Both the position numbers and the translations under genes were made by a program. The notes beneath the pieces are model-generated. The model did no database searches and was not told the DNA's origin. It saw only the letters and a list, made by a program, of their open reading frames with translations. Source: Trematomus loennbergii (taxonomy: Eukaryota > Chordata > Actinopteri > Perciformes > Nototheniidae). Taken from it: 64,000 nt of DNA. The stretch is from NCBI GenBank assembly GCA_012861695.1, contig JAAOOA010000122.1:422501-486500 (forward strand), given 5' to 3'. Positions 12,401 to 24,556 of the stretch are shown here, in pieces. Position 1 is the first letter of the stretch. The number at the start of each line of letters is the position of its first letter.

Positions 12401-12597
12401 GATTTCGAGTCGTGGCTGAACCTGTCTCTGCGGTCCTGCCTGGCTCTCGTCATGCTACTTCCCTGATGGCTCCCACAGGATTGTTGACATCCTCGTGGAT
12501 TCATCTTCTTATTACAGACACATGCATTTCCAAACATTTGGTCTACCTACGCTGTAAAATGTATTATCTCTACAATTTACACACGGCATCTATTGCA

Positions 12598-12816
12598 CGT
12601 CTGTCCGTCCTGGGAGAGGGATCCCTCCTCTGTTGCTCTCCCTGAGGTTCTCCCATGTTCCTTTAAACTGTGGGGTTTTTCTCTGGAAGTGTTTCCTTGT
12701 ACGATGTGAGGGTCTAAGGACAGAGGGTGTCGTATTGTCATACTGATATTCTGTACAAACTGTGAAGTCCACTGAGACAAATGTAACATTTGTGATATTG
12801 GGCTATATAAATAAAC

Positions 12817-12849
<33 letters not shown>
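12598..12849 (+). mobile_element. retroelement 3'-end-like repeat with (TGAT)n tail
   Basis: Reads GGATCCCTCCTCTGTTGCTC ... ATTGGGCTATATAAATAAAC, ending in eight or so TGAT/GATT repeats at 12818-12849. A second copy lies reversed at 41644-41886. The polyadenylation-like AATAAA followed by a simple-repeat tail is typical of LINE or SINE 3' ends. Class not resolved. Confidence 0.7.
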
Positions 12850-12850
<1 letters not shown>

Positions 12851-13313
12851 GTCAATCCACAACATGACGTTTTTAAACTTTGACAAGCAGTGAGCTCAAA
12901 GTCATTCTGAGTATTAACTTAATTTAATACCCCCCAGTCATGGGAATATCAGTAAAAATAACCAAGGCTTTTGTAGAAAGGCAGAATATCAAGATTCTTG
13001 TTCAGCAAAAAGGTCCTACATTTGGTAAATAAAACATTACCATTAAAGTCACCATACAAATATGTTATGGTGCTTTAACAATACACTGTTTGGGTCAGTT
13101 AAAAACCCTCCCAACTATTTGCCCAATGAGTTCAGTTTATTTAAATGAGTATGAAAGCAACCAATCATGCACTGTATTGCGTTGTATCCTCTTTGTAATT
13201 TGACACTTAAGTTAATTAAAGAAAGTATGACATATCAATCCCCTTCCCGTAATATTGTTGAAAAAGACGCCTCTTCATCATCCTGTCTACTTGATTGACA
13301 ACATGCAGTTGAT
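12850..13313. other. no gene recognised
   Basis: AT-rich DNA without recognisable features. Confidence 0.4.
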
Positions 13314-13317
13314 TTAA

Positions 13318-14464
13318 AGAGAACATATTCTGCTCATTTTCAGGTTCATATTAGTATTTAGTGTCTCTACTTTAAAGAGTCCTCTCCTGCTGATGTTCAG
13401 GTGTATATCAGTATGTAGTGTCTCTACTTTAAAGAGTCCTCTCCTGCTGATGTTCAGGTGTATATCAGTATGTAGTGTCTCTACTTTAAAGAGTCCTCTC
13501 CTGCTGATGTTCAGGTGTATATCAGTATGTAGTGTCTCTACTTTAAAGAGTCCTCTCCTGCTGATGTTCAGGTGTATATCAGTATGTAGTGTCTCTACTT
13601 TAAAGAGTCCTCTCCTGCTGATGTTCAGGTGTATATCAGTATGTAGTGTCTCTCCTTTAAAGAGTCCTCTCCTGCTGTTGTTCAGGTGTATATCAGTATG
13701 TAATGTCTCTACTTTAAAGAGTCCTCTCCTGCTGATGTTCAGGTGTATATCAGTATGTAGTGTCTCTACTTTAAAGAGTCCTCTCCTGCTGATGTTCAGG
13801 TGTATATCAGTATGTAGTGTCTCTACTTTAAAGAGTCCTCTCCTGCTGATGTTCAGGTGTATATCAGTATGTAGTGTCTCTACTTTAAAGAGTCCTCTCC
13901 TGCTGATGTTCAGGTGTATATCAGTATGTAGTGTCTCTACTTTAAAGAGTCCTCTCCTGCTGATGTTCAGGTGTATATCAGTATGTAGTGTCTCTACTTT
14001 AAAGAGTCCTCTCCTGCTGATGTTCAGGTGTATATCAGTATGTAGTGTCTTACATGTCTCCATGCTTTAATGTTCAAAAAGCTCTTTATCTCTCTCATAC
14101 TGTCTGTGCTGCAGCACCTCTTTCACCCTCTGTCTGAAACCAGAGCCCAGTCTGCTCTGATTGGTTAGCTGGATGGCTCTGTTGTGATTGGTCAGCTAAG
14201 AGATGTCCCGCCTTTATCCTATCACGTACAATGTGTTGTACGGCTAGCCAATAGTAGCTCGAGTGTTAACATAGTGATGTCACTGTGTTACAGAAGTAAA
14301 CAAAGGAGTTTGGGGGGGGGGGGGGGGGGGGGAGTGTGATGGAGAGAAACTCCCTCTGGAGGGAACACAGGGATTGTATCCTTTGCACACCACGTACATG
14401 CACACAAACCTATAGAACACACTACAGGAAAGGGAAAACACCCCAATAACACAATAGGGCCTCT
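13318..14464. mobile_element. TTAA-flanked element containing 57-bp minisatellite array 2
   Basis: TTAA at 13314-13317 and 14465-14468 flank an element starting AGAGAACATATTCTG and ending AGGGCCTCT. The shared inverted end is short (AGAG). Inside, about 12 copies of the same 57-bp unit as at 9372-10196 occupy 13340-14050, followed by the shared right arm. A run of about 22 G occurs at 14310-14332. TTAA duplications are known for piggyBac and Kolobok DNA transposons. No transposase is encoded. The long stop-free frames over the array are artefacts of a unit length divisible by three. Confidence 0.75.
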
Positions 14465-14468
14465 TTAA

Positions 14469-15464
14469 AGTCTATAATAAAATAATTGTAATCAGTTACT
14501 GCTGCCCATGAACAGGACTTGAACTTAAATTGAATAATCTACATTTTTTTCCATTGGTCTGGACCCAAAGAACAAGGTCTGTGTGGAAATCCGTGGAACT
14601 CCCTGATAATGGCCGTAGACATTTCCTTTTAGTGGGTGCAATGTAGTACTTACTAGAGAGAACGCTGTGGAGTGTTTATCATATAATGATTGAATTGGAC
14701 AGTAATGACTTATTTGACTGTCTTACAGCCACAGCTTAGTTTCAGTTTAAATAGATATAATGGAGTCCCACACACAGCTCTCCTGATTATGTGTGGGAAA
14801 TGTAATACATATTGTATGCAACCTCATAAAGCATCCATACCATCATTGCCCAAATGACCACTACGTGTTTTTTCATAGAGAGATGAAAGCGACGGAAATC
14901 GAGGCCACAGGCTTTGAAACCAGACCTATGTAATGAGTGTAAATGAACATTATTAGGTTCTCTTCTTTGAATCAATGTTTTCTTAGGCTGAAAAACACCC
15001 CTGGATTACACACTGAATATATGTTGCACGCACAATTATGGGTAGGAAGTCCTGAATTACTCAGTGTCGCTGGAAAGACATTGTACTCACAACACTGTGT
15101 CTAAAATAAAGCGTTACTGAATCGAGGGAGGAAGTGATTCACTTCCAATGATGTGTTAGTGAAGTCAGACATTACAGGGACCCAATAATAGGGGCTTAGA
15201 AAGACGGCATCTACTGTTTCTACAGAAGGATCATGCATCTGATGACATGAAATAAGACTTTATAAAAGAACCTGAGTAAATGTAGCTGGACAAGAGTTAT
15301 TTTGATCACTTTATTTTTGAGTATTCACACAATTGGCGATGGACTGACACAAAAGAGGACCTTTGATTAGATGTTTACCTTCATGTGGGGGTGGCACGTG
15401 TTACAGCTTTCCTCATGGGATTGAAAAGGGGGGCTCGTCACAATAATTTGTTTTTCTAAATTTG
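14469..15464. other. no gene recognised
   Basis: No homology or repeat termini recognised. Confidence 0.4.
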
Positions 15465-15860
15465 AATAAATGTAAACAAAAATCCAGTAGCTTCAACTTT
15501 ACTCGATTATAATCAAATTATACTACTTTATACTTTAACTCCAAAAGTACTACATTTGCCAAAAAAAATACTCTTTTTTTTTAATCCACTACATTTATAG
15601 TAAATATTTATTTACTAGTTTCTTTGCAGATTTAGGTCGATACAAAATATAAATACAATATATCGAGACCTTATCATACATTATTATATGCTAAGCCACC
15701 CAGTAGTGTATAAAGTAATTAAAATAAACCCTAACCTTCACCAAGTACAAGTTGAACATATGCACCAATAATTTCAATAAAATAATATCTGGTGTTTCTG
15801 CATAACGAGTACTTTTACTTTAGGTACTTAAAGTATATTTTGATTCCAATATTTGTTTAC
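15465..15860 (-). mobile_element. hAT-like repeat fragment (AGTACTTTTACTT family)
   Basis: Contains CTCCAAAAGTACTACATTTG, GAGTACTTTTACTTTAGGT and TTAAAGTATATTTTGATTCC, related to 17640-18430 and 48679-49167. Ends are not clear, so it is probably partial or diverged. Strand is tentative. Confidence 0.5.
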
Positions 15861-15884
15861 TTTTACCAAACTTGAAAGTGAAAT

Positions 15885-16036
15885 TGTATTAGGTTAGTTG
15901 AATGCAATAACATTAAGATGAAGCAAATGTTTTTTATTTCAACGTAATATTATTGCTTTCAACTAACCTAATACAGTTATGTGTAATCTGTTGACATGAT
16001 ATATTTAATTAAAGTCAACGTTTCAGTTTGTTCAGA
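15885..16036. mobile_element. palindromic TA-type MITE, copy a
   Basis: Contains the family's internal inverted repeat TTAGGTTAGTTGAATGCAAT ... ATTGCTTTCAACTAACCTAA and the right end TTTAATTAAAGTCAACG-TTTCAGTTTGTTCAG. The left outer arm is missing. Other copies are at 16803, 24299, 46609 and 49310. Confidence 0.75.
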
Positions 16037-16800
16037 GTAAATGGTCCAACAAACGAAATGTTATCCTGCTGATTCGGTTATGAAAATAACTGTTGTACTT
16101 CATGTGGAGATGGAGAGATAAAGGAAAGAAGAAACCTGAAGTCACTAACCAGTGACTAAGTACAATAAGACCCCCAACTATCATCAAAATGTTATCGGGA
16201 TTATTTTCTGCCTGAAAAGATTTGCTCATCAATTACACATAATCTGCGGGAAGAGCAAGAACACACCATTCTGGGAACTGCAGATTAGCTATTTATACAA
16301 ATGGAACTTGAATGAGAATATCTAGAAGGAGAGGCGAGAAAAACATGAGGAGAATCGAGGAACGGAGGTAAAGCAGCGGGATGGAATCAAAGTGGACTAG
16401 ATTATATAGAGGGGATAGAAAACAGAGGAGACTGACAGCTGAACCCAACCCGTCACTTACCGCCACCTCCTGCTGCATTTTTCAAAGAGCCATACAGTAT
16501 GTGCCAGGCAGGCTGATGCTGTGTGTGGGCGGCAGGAGAAATGAAAATAGGGCTGAGATCAAGTTATTTTGGGCTAAATGGAAGCTGGCGAACAAAAAGC
16601 CTTTGAGTCACCCTCTGAGGGTGGATACCAGCACCGAAGGCAGACAGAAAATTCATTCAACGTAGCCAGATGGGAATTTTCTTCTATACAGCGCAAACAC
16701 ATCCTCACACACATCAGGAATACACCTCCATGTCACATTCAGCTACGTTTGCTGTCCTTATCTGTATCAAAAATGAATTACATCACATGTTTTGAAAAGG
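16037..16800. other. no gene recognised
   Basis: Two overlapping open frames (16381-16665 and 16578-16823, plus) have no recognisable domain or exon signals. I treat them as chance frames. Confidence 0.45.
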
Positions 16801-16802
16801 GG

Positions 16803-16993
16803 GTTGAAAAACTGAACCGTTGACTTTAATTAAATGTTAGATTCAAGGTTAGGTTAGTTGAAAGCAATAATATTAAGTAAAACCTATTTTTGATTTAAAC
16901 TTACTATTACTGCTTTCACCTAACCTAATACAGTTATGTGAAATCTGTTTAATACATTTAATTAAAGTCAACCTTTCAGTTTTTTCAGTGTAT
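16803..16993. mobile_element. palindromic TA-type MITE, copy b
   Basis: Arms AACTGAACCGTTGACTTTAA and AAGTCAACCTTTCAGTTTTT surround the internal inverted repeat TTAGGTTAGTTGAAAGCAAT. The right terminus is TTTCAGTG followed by TA. Confidence 0.82.
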
Positions 16994-17635
16994 ATGGTTG
17001 GTGGTTATGACCATACACGCACTCTCTAAATGAATGGATGGATTTGATGCATCACCCACTCGTTCCTCAGTGACTCACAGTGACGACCACTGCCAGAGTG
17101 GCCATTGAATGTTTGTGCATTTAAAAGTAAATGATCACTAATTTGAAAGTGTACTATCGATGAGCTGGTGAGAAGCTGTGAAATCTGAGGAACAGCAGGC
17201 TGTCGAACACAGCTATGTCAATTCAACAACAGCAGCGGTTCCACAATAAAAGAGTTTAAATGATTTAAAAAATCCCCAAACATTTTTTTAAGTTTCTGAC
17301 AAAAGGCTGAAAATACAAACGCTGACATAACCACAGACAGAGCCCAAAAAGAACCCGTCTCTGTGTGATTCAGAAAATAAGCGAGTGAGATTGACCTGTT
17401 GGTAGGTATCATAATCATCCACTACACTTACAGTATAGGATTGTCAACCACTGACTGTTCAAAGAGCACTGTACAGGTGGAGGAAAATCAATACAACATC
17501 TTGAAAAACAATAGAAAATAATAGGAGGGGGGGGCTAAAATCATGTATTGACTCTCTCTCTCCTTCTGATCCATCTCTTCTTACTCATTGACTGTGACCG
17601 GCCAATAAAAGAGTTCTGCTTTACACCCTTAATGT
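16994..17635. other. no gene recognised
   Basis: No homology recognised on either strand. Confidence 0.4.
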
Positions 17636-18432
17636 CACAAAGTACATTTATCCAAGTATTGTACTTAAGTACTGTACTTAAGTATCCAAGTACTGTACTT
17701 AAAGGTGGGGTAGGTAAGTTTGAGAAACCGGCTCGAGATACACTTTTTGTTATATTCCATGGAATGCTCTTAACATCCCGATAGCAATGAATATCTTAAG
17801 TGCTTTGACAAAAGATCCATAAAAAAATCATCTGTGGAAGCCGTAGTACTGTAAAAAGCACGACCAATCATTTTAGCCGGCCCGGCTAAAATAACTGGAT
17901 GGCCTACCTGCCTGTCAGCCTTCCATCTGTGCACAAACTTACTCGTGCCCTCATTGGTCATGTGCGCGTTCGTGTGTGTTGGAGGAGGGGCTCTGTAAGG
18001 AAGTGGCTGATTTTCTCCGGCTGTGTATTTTCAAATTCTAGCGCACTCGAGCTGGTTTCTCCAAAATTACCTACCCCACCTTTAAGTACAGTACTTGGAT
18101 AAATTAAGTACAATTTTGAGGTAGTTGTGTTTTCCTTGATTATTTCAATTTCAATATTTTGTACTTCTACCCCACTACAATTCAGAGGTAAACATTGTAC
18201 TTTTACTCCACTACATTTATTGAATACCTTTAGTTACTTTACAGATTTTGATTATGATGTGAAAATATATCAACTCTTAAATCAGACTTTAGTTACAACT
18301 GGACCACCAGCTTGATAAAACTTTAATGATCAATAATTATAAAACATATCATATATTATTCTGAAATGGACCAATCTGCACATGACTACTTTTACTGTAC
18401 TTTAAGTATATTTTGATGCTAATACACTGCTG
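17636..18432 (+). mobile_element. hAT-like AGTACTTTTACT element interrupted by a TTAA element
   Basis: The parts outside 17699-18085 match 48679-49167: CTACAATTCAGAGGTAAA, TTTTACTCCACTACAT, ACCTTTAGTTACTTTACAG, TCTGAAATGGACCAATCTGC, TTTAAGTATATTTTGATGCT. Termini are less clear than in the 48.7-kb copy. It was present first and then received the element at 17703-18081. Confidence 0.7.
17703..18081 (+). mobile_element. TTAA-flanked MITE (AGGTGGGG family), copy 1
   Basis: TTAA at 17699-17702 and 18082-18085. The left end is AGGTGGGGTAGGTAAGTTTG; the right end is the diverged complement (TTACCTACCCCACCT). 379 bp with no coding capacity. A second copy lies reversed at 39269-39648. TTAA duplication suggests piggyBac or Kolobok mobilisation. 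Confidence 0.9.
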
Positions 18433-18982
18433 CACATATTTGATTTACATCATCAGCAAAGATGGCAGGGAAGATGCCAACATAGTCTACTAAATCCGAG
18501 GGCTCTAGCTACACACATGGGTCTTCACAGAACTGTATGCTGTAGCGATCCTGATATGAGTTAATTCAGAATGTTCTGCTTACATTTCAGTCACAACCAA
18601 ATGTGACAGACAACTGTGACCGATAAACCAATCTCTTCTCTTTTCATACGCTGAATTGACGCAGGCAGCGGTGAAATGCAGCTTGCACCAGCTGCCATGA
18701 AATGTCTTGGAAAGCTGCAGCTTATGATTCTGCCGCAGAGTGAAGCCAAAACCTTAAGTTGGGATGTTTGTACTTGTTGCATGGTGAACTGTGTGCACAG
18801 CACTTTGCTTCTCACCTGTATGAATTTGGTGTTACTGCAATATTGGTGATTGAGCAGGTCTCCCTTGAAAAGAGATCAATGATCTTAATGGGATACACCT
18901 GGATAAATAAAGGTTTGAAATGAAATGAATCACTCAATAATGAAAAATATCATAAACTCTTGGATAGAGACATAGGTCATAA
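18433..18982. other. unclassified DNA with LINE-type tail
   Basis: At 18870-18935 the sequence ATCTTAATGGGATACACCTGGATAAATAAAGG resembles the 3' tail of fish L2-type LINEs on the plus strand. The rest is unrecognised. Confidence 0.45.
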
Positions 18983-20507
18983 TGGTATGTTCAAACCAGA
19001 CGCGAGGCGAAGACCACGGCATCCTTTGTTTTTACTCACGTCACTCAAACAAGTAGCACTGGCGAGGGGGCAGGGCTTATCTCCATGTAGATACAATGGT
19101 AGATACCAACAAGAAAATTAACATATTTTACCATGATTTAATTGTATTACACGTTTCAAAATGATGCCAAAATGACTGCATACTGATACCGGTTATTAAA
19201 AAACATGAATTAATGCCTTGGCGTGTGTGTGTCCGCAAGATGGCAGGCGACAAACTTTTAAAATGCGTGCTTTCTGAATGAGATAGGATCGATCAGGCTA
19301 GGCTAAGCTACCGTTCTAGATTCACACTCAAAACAATGTCATACAGACATAATAAAGTACGACTGTATTTGCCAGGCCATGGACATTCAGTGGTTTGTAA
19401 ACATACATTTATAAACACACATTTTTGTCCAGTTTTTGAACAGATTCGCCTCATTTGCGCCGTTGGCACAATATTGTGTCCACTTGCGTTTTGCATTGAC
19501 TTTAAAGGTCCCATGTCATGCCTTTCCGGTTATTACCCGTCCCCTCGTGTGTTAGGTAGCTTTTTTTTTATTTAAAAGTCACAAACCCTCAAAGTACACC
19601 CTGTAGCGAGTAAAACTCTAACACAGAAAATACCTGTCTATGCTGCCCCAGAACGCCTCGTTGGAGATTTCTTCTTTTCCATTTTTTCTTCCTGGAACCA
19701 AGTGACGTAACGACGACCCAATGGACCAATCCGTGGAGCTCATCACACACACACACTCTCTCAGCGGCGAAACTGTGACGTGCTGGGGGGGGGGGGGTGC
19801 TAGTGGAGCCTCGCAGCGGCGAAACTGTGGCGCGCTTACACTGTAGGTGCGCTGCATTTGTGGGTGCGGGGGGGTGCGGGTGCTAGTGGAGCCTCGCAGG
19901 TGGGGGTGCTGCAGCCCCCTCAGCACCCCACCCTTCCCGCGTCCATGGTGCTCAGGCTGAGTTCAGGCTGAGTTTCGCGATGTCTCGCTGTCTCGCAGAC
20001 CCCACGCAGCAACCAGGAAACGACACCAGTAATCCAGCTCACACTGTCCGCTACCAGCAGCGAGCCGCGCAACGTCCCGCCAACACGGCACCCAGACCCC
20101 ACGCAGCATTCTCATCTGTTTGTCATTACTGGTGTCATTTTCTGGTTGCTAACGCCATTGTAACACATAATCACTGATGTTCCACTGTAACGGTGGTGGA
20201 CTCAGCCTGAACTCAGAACAGTGGGTGAGCTGACCAATCAGAGCACAGTGGGCTCACAGGGAGGGGGGGCAGGAGCTCCAACAAGCCGTTTAGGACAGAG
20301 AGCGAATACACATACTATACAGAGATGCTGTATGAGAAACCAATGTCATTTTGGAACATTGAACAATGTAAATCTATTCTAGTAGACCTCAACAATGGAA
20401 TTATGATCAGTAGAAATGGCCATGTCACGGGACCTTTAAATGTAATTGCAACAAACCAAAACAAATTGCATCGCGTCCGCTGTGAACGGACCTTAAAGTT
20501 TGTAGTG
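18983..20507. mobile_element. MITE with TGTTCAAACC ends, interrupted at 19502-20439
   Basis: Left end GGTATGTTCAAACCAGACGCG; right end GCGTCCGCTGTGAACGGACC; these are imperfect inverted repeats. The sequence runs continuously once the TTAA element at 19506-20435 is set aside. The internal stretch at 19118-19372 is shared with elements at 45882-46582 and 56761-57516, which have different ends. Confidence 0.65.
19506..20435. mobile_element. TTAA-flanked element (AGGTCCCATG family), copy 1
   Basis: TTAA at 19502-19505 and 20436-20439. Ends AGGTCCCATGTCATGCC and GGCCATGTCACGGGACCT form imperfect inverted repeats. 930 bp with an 11-G run at 19785 and internal repeats of TGCTAGTGGAGCCTCGCAG. A truncated relative is at 26618-27153. 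No transposase frame. Confidence 0.85.
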
Positions 20508-22620
20508 GGTGGCGCTAGAGGAACAGGTGCATTCTCTGGAGAGCATCACTAGCATCAGAAATGATATGAGTAGATGTTAATGTTTGCTATTTAATAATCA
20601 GTGTTCAGCACTGATTGATGCTATAGTGGAAACCAAAAGTATTTGGAGTCATCAAGTCTTATTGCTTTCTAGATAATGTGTCTATGGCCGAAGTTTAGGC
20701 AAAGGAGAAATTCCTGCACCCTGATGCTTGACGTTTGGACCGACAGACTGCAAACTCTGCAATTCTTTAGCCCACTGGAGTAAAATCTACAGTAAAACAC
20801 TGATACACTGTAAATGTGCAGGCAATATCCCCAACATCATCAGTCCAGTCAGATCCTTATTTTATAATGAATAAAAAATCATCAAAATAAAAGTCTGAAT
20901 GGAATTGTTTTCCCATCAACAGGGGTTTCTGCTGAAATTGCATCATCAGAATACCTTTATTATTAGTTCCACAGAGGGGAAATTTACAACATAAATCCAA
21001 CATGGCCACCATTCAAACAGGAACATTCAAACAACAGGTCACACATGATTCTAATGTGTCTCTTTTTTTACAGATGTTTCTCTTCCTCTTCACTCATCTC
21101 CCCTCATGCCTCTTCTTGTCTTTCAACAGTACCACATGGAAAAGAAGATGTGTAACCATGGTAACCGCAGCAGTATATGTGAAAGAGACATGAGTGAACA
21201 GAAATATAAAATGGAAAAGCACTCATTATACCTCCTACATTCCACGGCATTTAGCAGCGTCTTTCCCTCACTGACAGTGATCCTCAGCTCCTAGAAACAC
21301 CGATGAAGCTGTTCAGCCAATAGCATAGGAACCACCGTACAAACAGCAAAGGCAGGGAGGCTTTCCTAACACAGCCTGGATGACTTTTAATAATTATGAG
21401 TGACACATGGTACTGATTCTGATTGTTGACTGGACCGCACCATAGTATAACCCTCAAAGTCTATGCCTGACTCAGCTAGTGAGTAATGAAGCTCAACAAA
21501 GGTTTAATCAGGAAGACTACCGACGTTATTCATCCTCTCTTTCACTTCACAGGCAGCCTCTAGTAGGCTGATCATGGGCGTCCACTCTTAGGTCAAAAAA
21601 GCTACATTTAACACGATCTACAACAGCCAATCATCACGCTGCCGTCAAACTTTAAATCTGTTCTCCTCTCTTTGCTGTCAGCTGTCATTTCACGCGTTGT
21701 TGCTGTAGAATTCCTCTACCCAATCCACATCACTCATCAAAACCAGGACCAGATTCAAATCATAAGTCTCTGCATCTCCCCCCTGAAATAAGTCCTATTA
21801 TGATGGGTTCGAAGCCGATGCAATTCTATCATCTGGAGCACATGTCAAAAAATACACTTTAATCAAAAAATATTTTAAATGTTCTAATGTTAATATGTGG
21901 GAACAGCCTTCAAATGTAAAGTAGACACCAATAAACATTATTATAAGGGGTAGGAGGAAATAAAACATGATGATTCAGAGACAATCTGTGCTTTGTGGCA
22001 GCATTTTGTTCTGTAATTGGTTATTTTACGAGGATTTCATTAGTTGAAATGTGAGTTTAGTATCGAATTGCTTCAAATCTTCCCTTATGCTTCTCATTTC
22101 CCAACATAAAAAAGCATCTCCTCTATTCATCAAAGCCATTTTCCCTATTTGTTATTGTTCAATAAATTACAACAGTGGGGTTTGTTTTACCAAATTGCTA
22201 AATGCTATGTGCCATTTGCAACATACCATAATTTCATGTGGTGTTACAGTAGTTTCAACACGTCCCAGTGATCAAAACAAACACGACACCTGTTACCTCT
22301 GCATGAACAAGTGATAACCTGTAGGCCTTTAGCCTGTGTGTGTTCCTGCCACTATATGCCATCTGCACTTCTGTGATTCTCTCTCCACTCACTGTAGTGG
22401 AGGTACCAACAAACCACAACACTCGACAACGTACCGTAAAGACTACACCATAAGCAGCTACAGTGTCCTGCAGTTTAAACAACGTCCATGCTCTCATCGC
22501 AGCCAATCTGCATCTCTCCTTCTCTACCTGTTGTAGAATGGTGCTGGAATGAATTTTAAAACCCAGAAATGAGTCAGCATTTTACCACCTGCTGTCCCCT
22601 GTCTTGATGACAATGTTTTT
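20508..22620. other. no gene recognised; LINE-type tail at 20949-20985
   Basis: At 20949-20985 the minus strand reads TTTCCCCTCTGTGGAACTAA then TAATAAAGG, a LINE-type 3' tail. Otherwise only short unremarkable open frames are present. Confidence 0.45.
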
Positions 22621-22629
22621 TTAACGTGT

Positions 22630-22860
22630 TTTTGGTTAGATGCCTGAAATAAAGTCTGTGGTTACCACAAGCTTAATAAACATTTACATTTAGTTCTACA
22701 ACATAAATTATCTCAGGTAATACCACACTAGTGAATGTCTCAAGCTTGTGTGTGTAATAAAGATGGTGGTCTTGTGACGAAATGAGACTACTAAACGTCA
22801 TCATGCAAACATTAGCCGCCTTTAGCTTAGCGGTGGTGTGACAGGGATGTAGTTCCTTTA
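22630..22860. repeat. dispersed repeat (TTAGCCGCCTTTAGCTTAGCGG family), copy 2
   Basis: AGATGCCTGAAATAAAGTCTGTGGTTACCACAA followed by ATTAGCCGCCTTTAGCTTAGC matches 7840-8110 in order and orientation. Confidence 0.6.
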
Positions 22861-22869
22861 TAGATAGAT

Positions 22870-23860
22870 TTATAAAACGGACAAGTAAAATCAAGCAATC
22901 TGATTGGTTCTTAGCCGTGGTATACTGAGCGTATTCCACGGGTAGAATTGTAAGTTACTTTTCACAACAACTCAGTATCCCTCCGCGTCTGAGATAAACA
23001 GTATACAGTTGGGCTGAAAAGCAAACTGCGGAGAAGTAACGGGGCAGAAACCCTCCTTTTTACGCAGCGGTCCAGACATAGACATCAAACGGCAAAACAT
23101 ATTCAGTGTGCAGTTCCTTTGGCATTAGGGCAGGGATATTTAGATACTTTCCAAGGTTTGACATAATGAATTGTGCTACTTTTAAAGCAAACTGTTTTCA
23201 AATCTGTAATCAAAAAGGTCCGCAAAAACATTTAAGATTAACTTCGACCTCCTCTACTATGGAGTGGATTGAGCAGTGCCTAAAAAGCACCTAAACGACG
23301 ACATGTAGAGCTACGTGAAGAGCAGTAGTAGACCGTTAGTGGCCACAGGTGCGAAAGCTCTCTCCAGAGCTACTGGAAGCCGAATCTCGGGGACCGGAGA
23401 AAGTGGAGCAATATTCTCGCCACGCCAAGCAACAGCCTAGAACAACCTCAGCCTATAACCACGTAAGCCATTCTACTGATGCTGGACAGTTTTTCAGTGG
23501 GTGCACAATAAACGGCAACATACACATTAATGTAAATAAATAGCCAAATAATGGATCAACGCTCTCTGTCTAATATGTTCACTAGCTGTTGTTAGTGTTG
23601 TTGCATAGCAACCACCTCGCACTATGTTTCGTGCAGAAGGCAACAGAGGGACTATTTTATTTTGAACATCATTATTTACTAATAAAACTATTTAAATTAG
23701 AGTGTGTATTTTTCTTTCATATTGCCACACTTGGTAACCGTTTTATAAAAGCAATAGCTCACTTCAGGCCGTGATATATGCTCATTATATCACAGCTAAG
23801 GGGCGTGGTTCGGCCCGACGCGAAGGGTATACCACGGCCTGTCGTGAGCTATTGCTTAAA
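22870..23860. mobile_element. probable DNA transposon with CCGTGGTATA-type ends
   Basis: Left portion GGTTCTTAGCCGTGGTATAC and right portion GGTATACCACGGCCTG are inverted relatives, about 0.9 kb apart. No transposase was recognised in the open frames between. Exact edges and duplication are not resolved. Confidence 0.5.
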
Positions 23861-23863
23861 TAT

Positions 23864-24010
23864 ACTTTATTTATCCCAAATTGGGAAATGATTTTGTTCC
23901 AGCAGCAATGTCCAGCATTAAAAGAGTTACAAATGTTTGAAGGATACAATAAGATAAAAATATAATAAAAATGTACATTAGCGGCAAGAATATATAGTGA
24001 GAATAAAAAA
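23864..24010 (-). mobile_element. LINE-type 3' tail fragment
   Basis: On the minus strand, ends TTTCCCAATTTGGGATAAATAAAG, matching the plus-strand tail at 1690-1722. Only the 3' end appears to be present. Confidence 0.55.
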
Positions 24011-24298
24011 TGTAATTACAATTTTTTATTTTAATTAACATCAGCGGCAAGTATATACAAATTCACAATAGAAAAAGACATGTCGCCTTACAGTATCTCA
24101 ATAATACACAATATAACGAAATATTGAATAAATTGAGTACTCACTGTATTGCCTAATTTTAGATCCAAAATCATAAAAGTGGCGTTACAAAATATGTTGA
24201 TTTCATAAAGGTTTGTTTGCCTCAGATCTTATTTCTGCAATATTCCAAATCCAATGGAAAAATCCCATTGCTTTTTTGTTGGGGATCCGTTTCAGGTA
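24011..24298. other. no gene recognised
   Basis: AT-rich DNA without recognisable features. Confidence 0.4.
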
Positions 24299-24299
24299 C

Positions 24300-24556
24300 A
24301 CTAAAAAACTGAACCGCTGACTTTAATTAAATGTTTTATGTCACAGATTCCACATAACTGTATTAGGTTAGTTGAAACCAATAATATTAAGTTGAGCCTA
24401 ATGTTCTTCATTGAAACGTAATATTATTGCTTTCAACTAACCTAAATACAATGATGTGTAATCTTTTGACATTATAGAAAAAAAGAAGAAAAAAGTAGCA
24501 CTTGTATAATGTGATAATACATTTAAACAAAGTCAACCTTTCAGTTTTTTCAGTGT
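24300..24556. mobile_element. palindromic TA-type MITE, copy c
   Basis: Starts CACTAAAAAACTGAACCG after TA and ends TTTCAGTTTTTTCAGTG before TA. Internal inverted repeat TTAGGTTAGTTGAAACCAAT ... ATTGCTTTCAACTAACCTAA. A TA duplication with CACTG ends fits a Tc1/mariner-type non-autonomous element. Confidence 0.85.
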
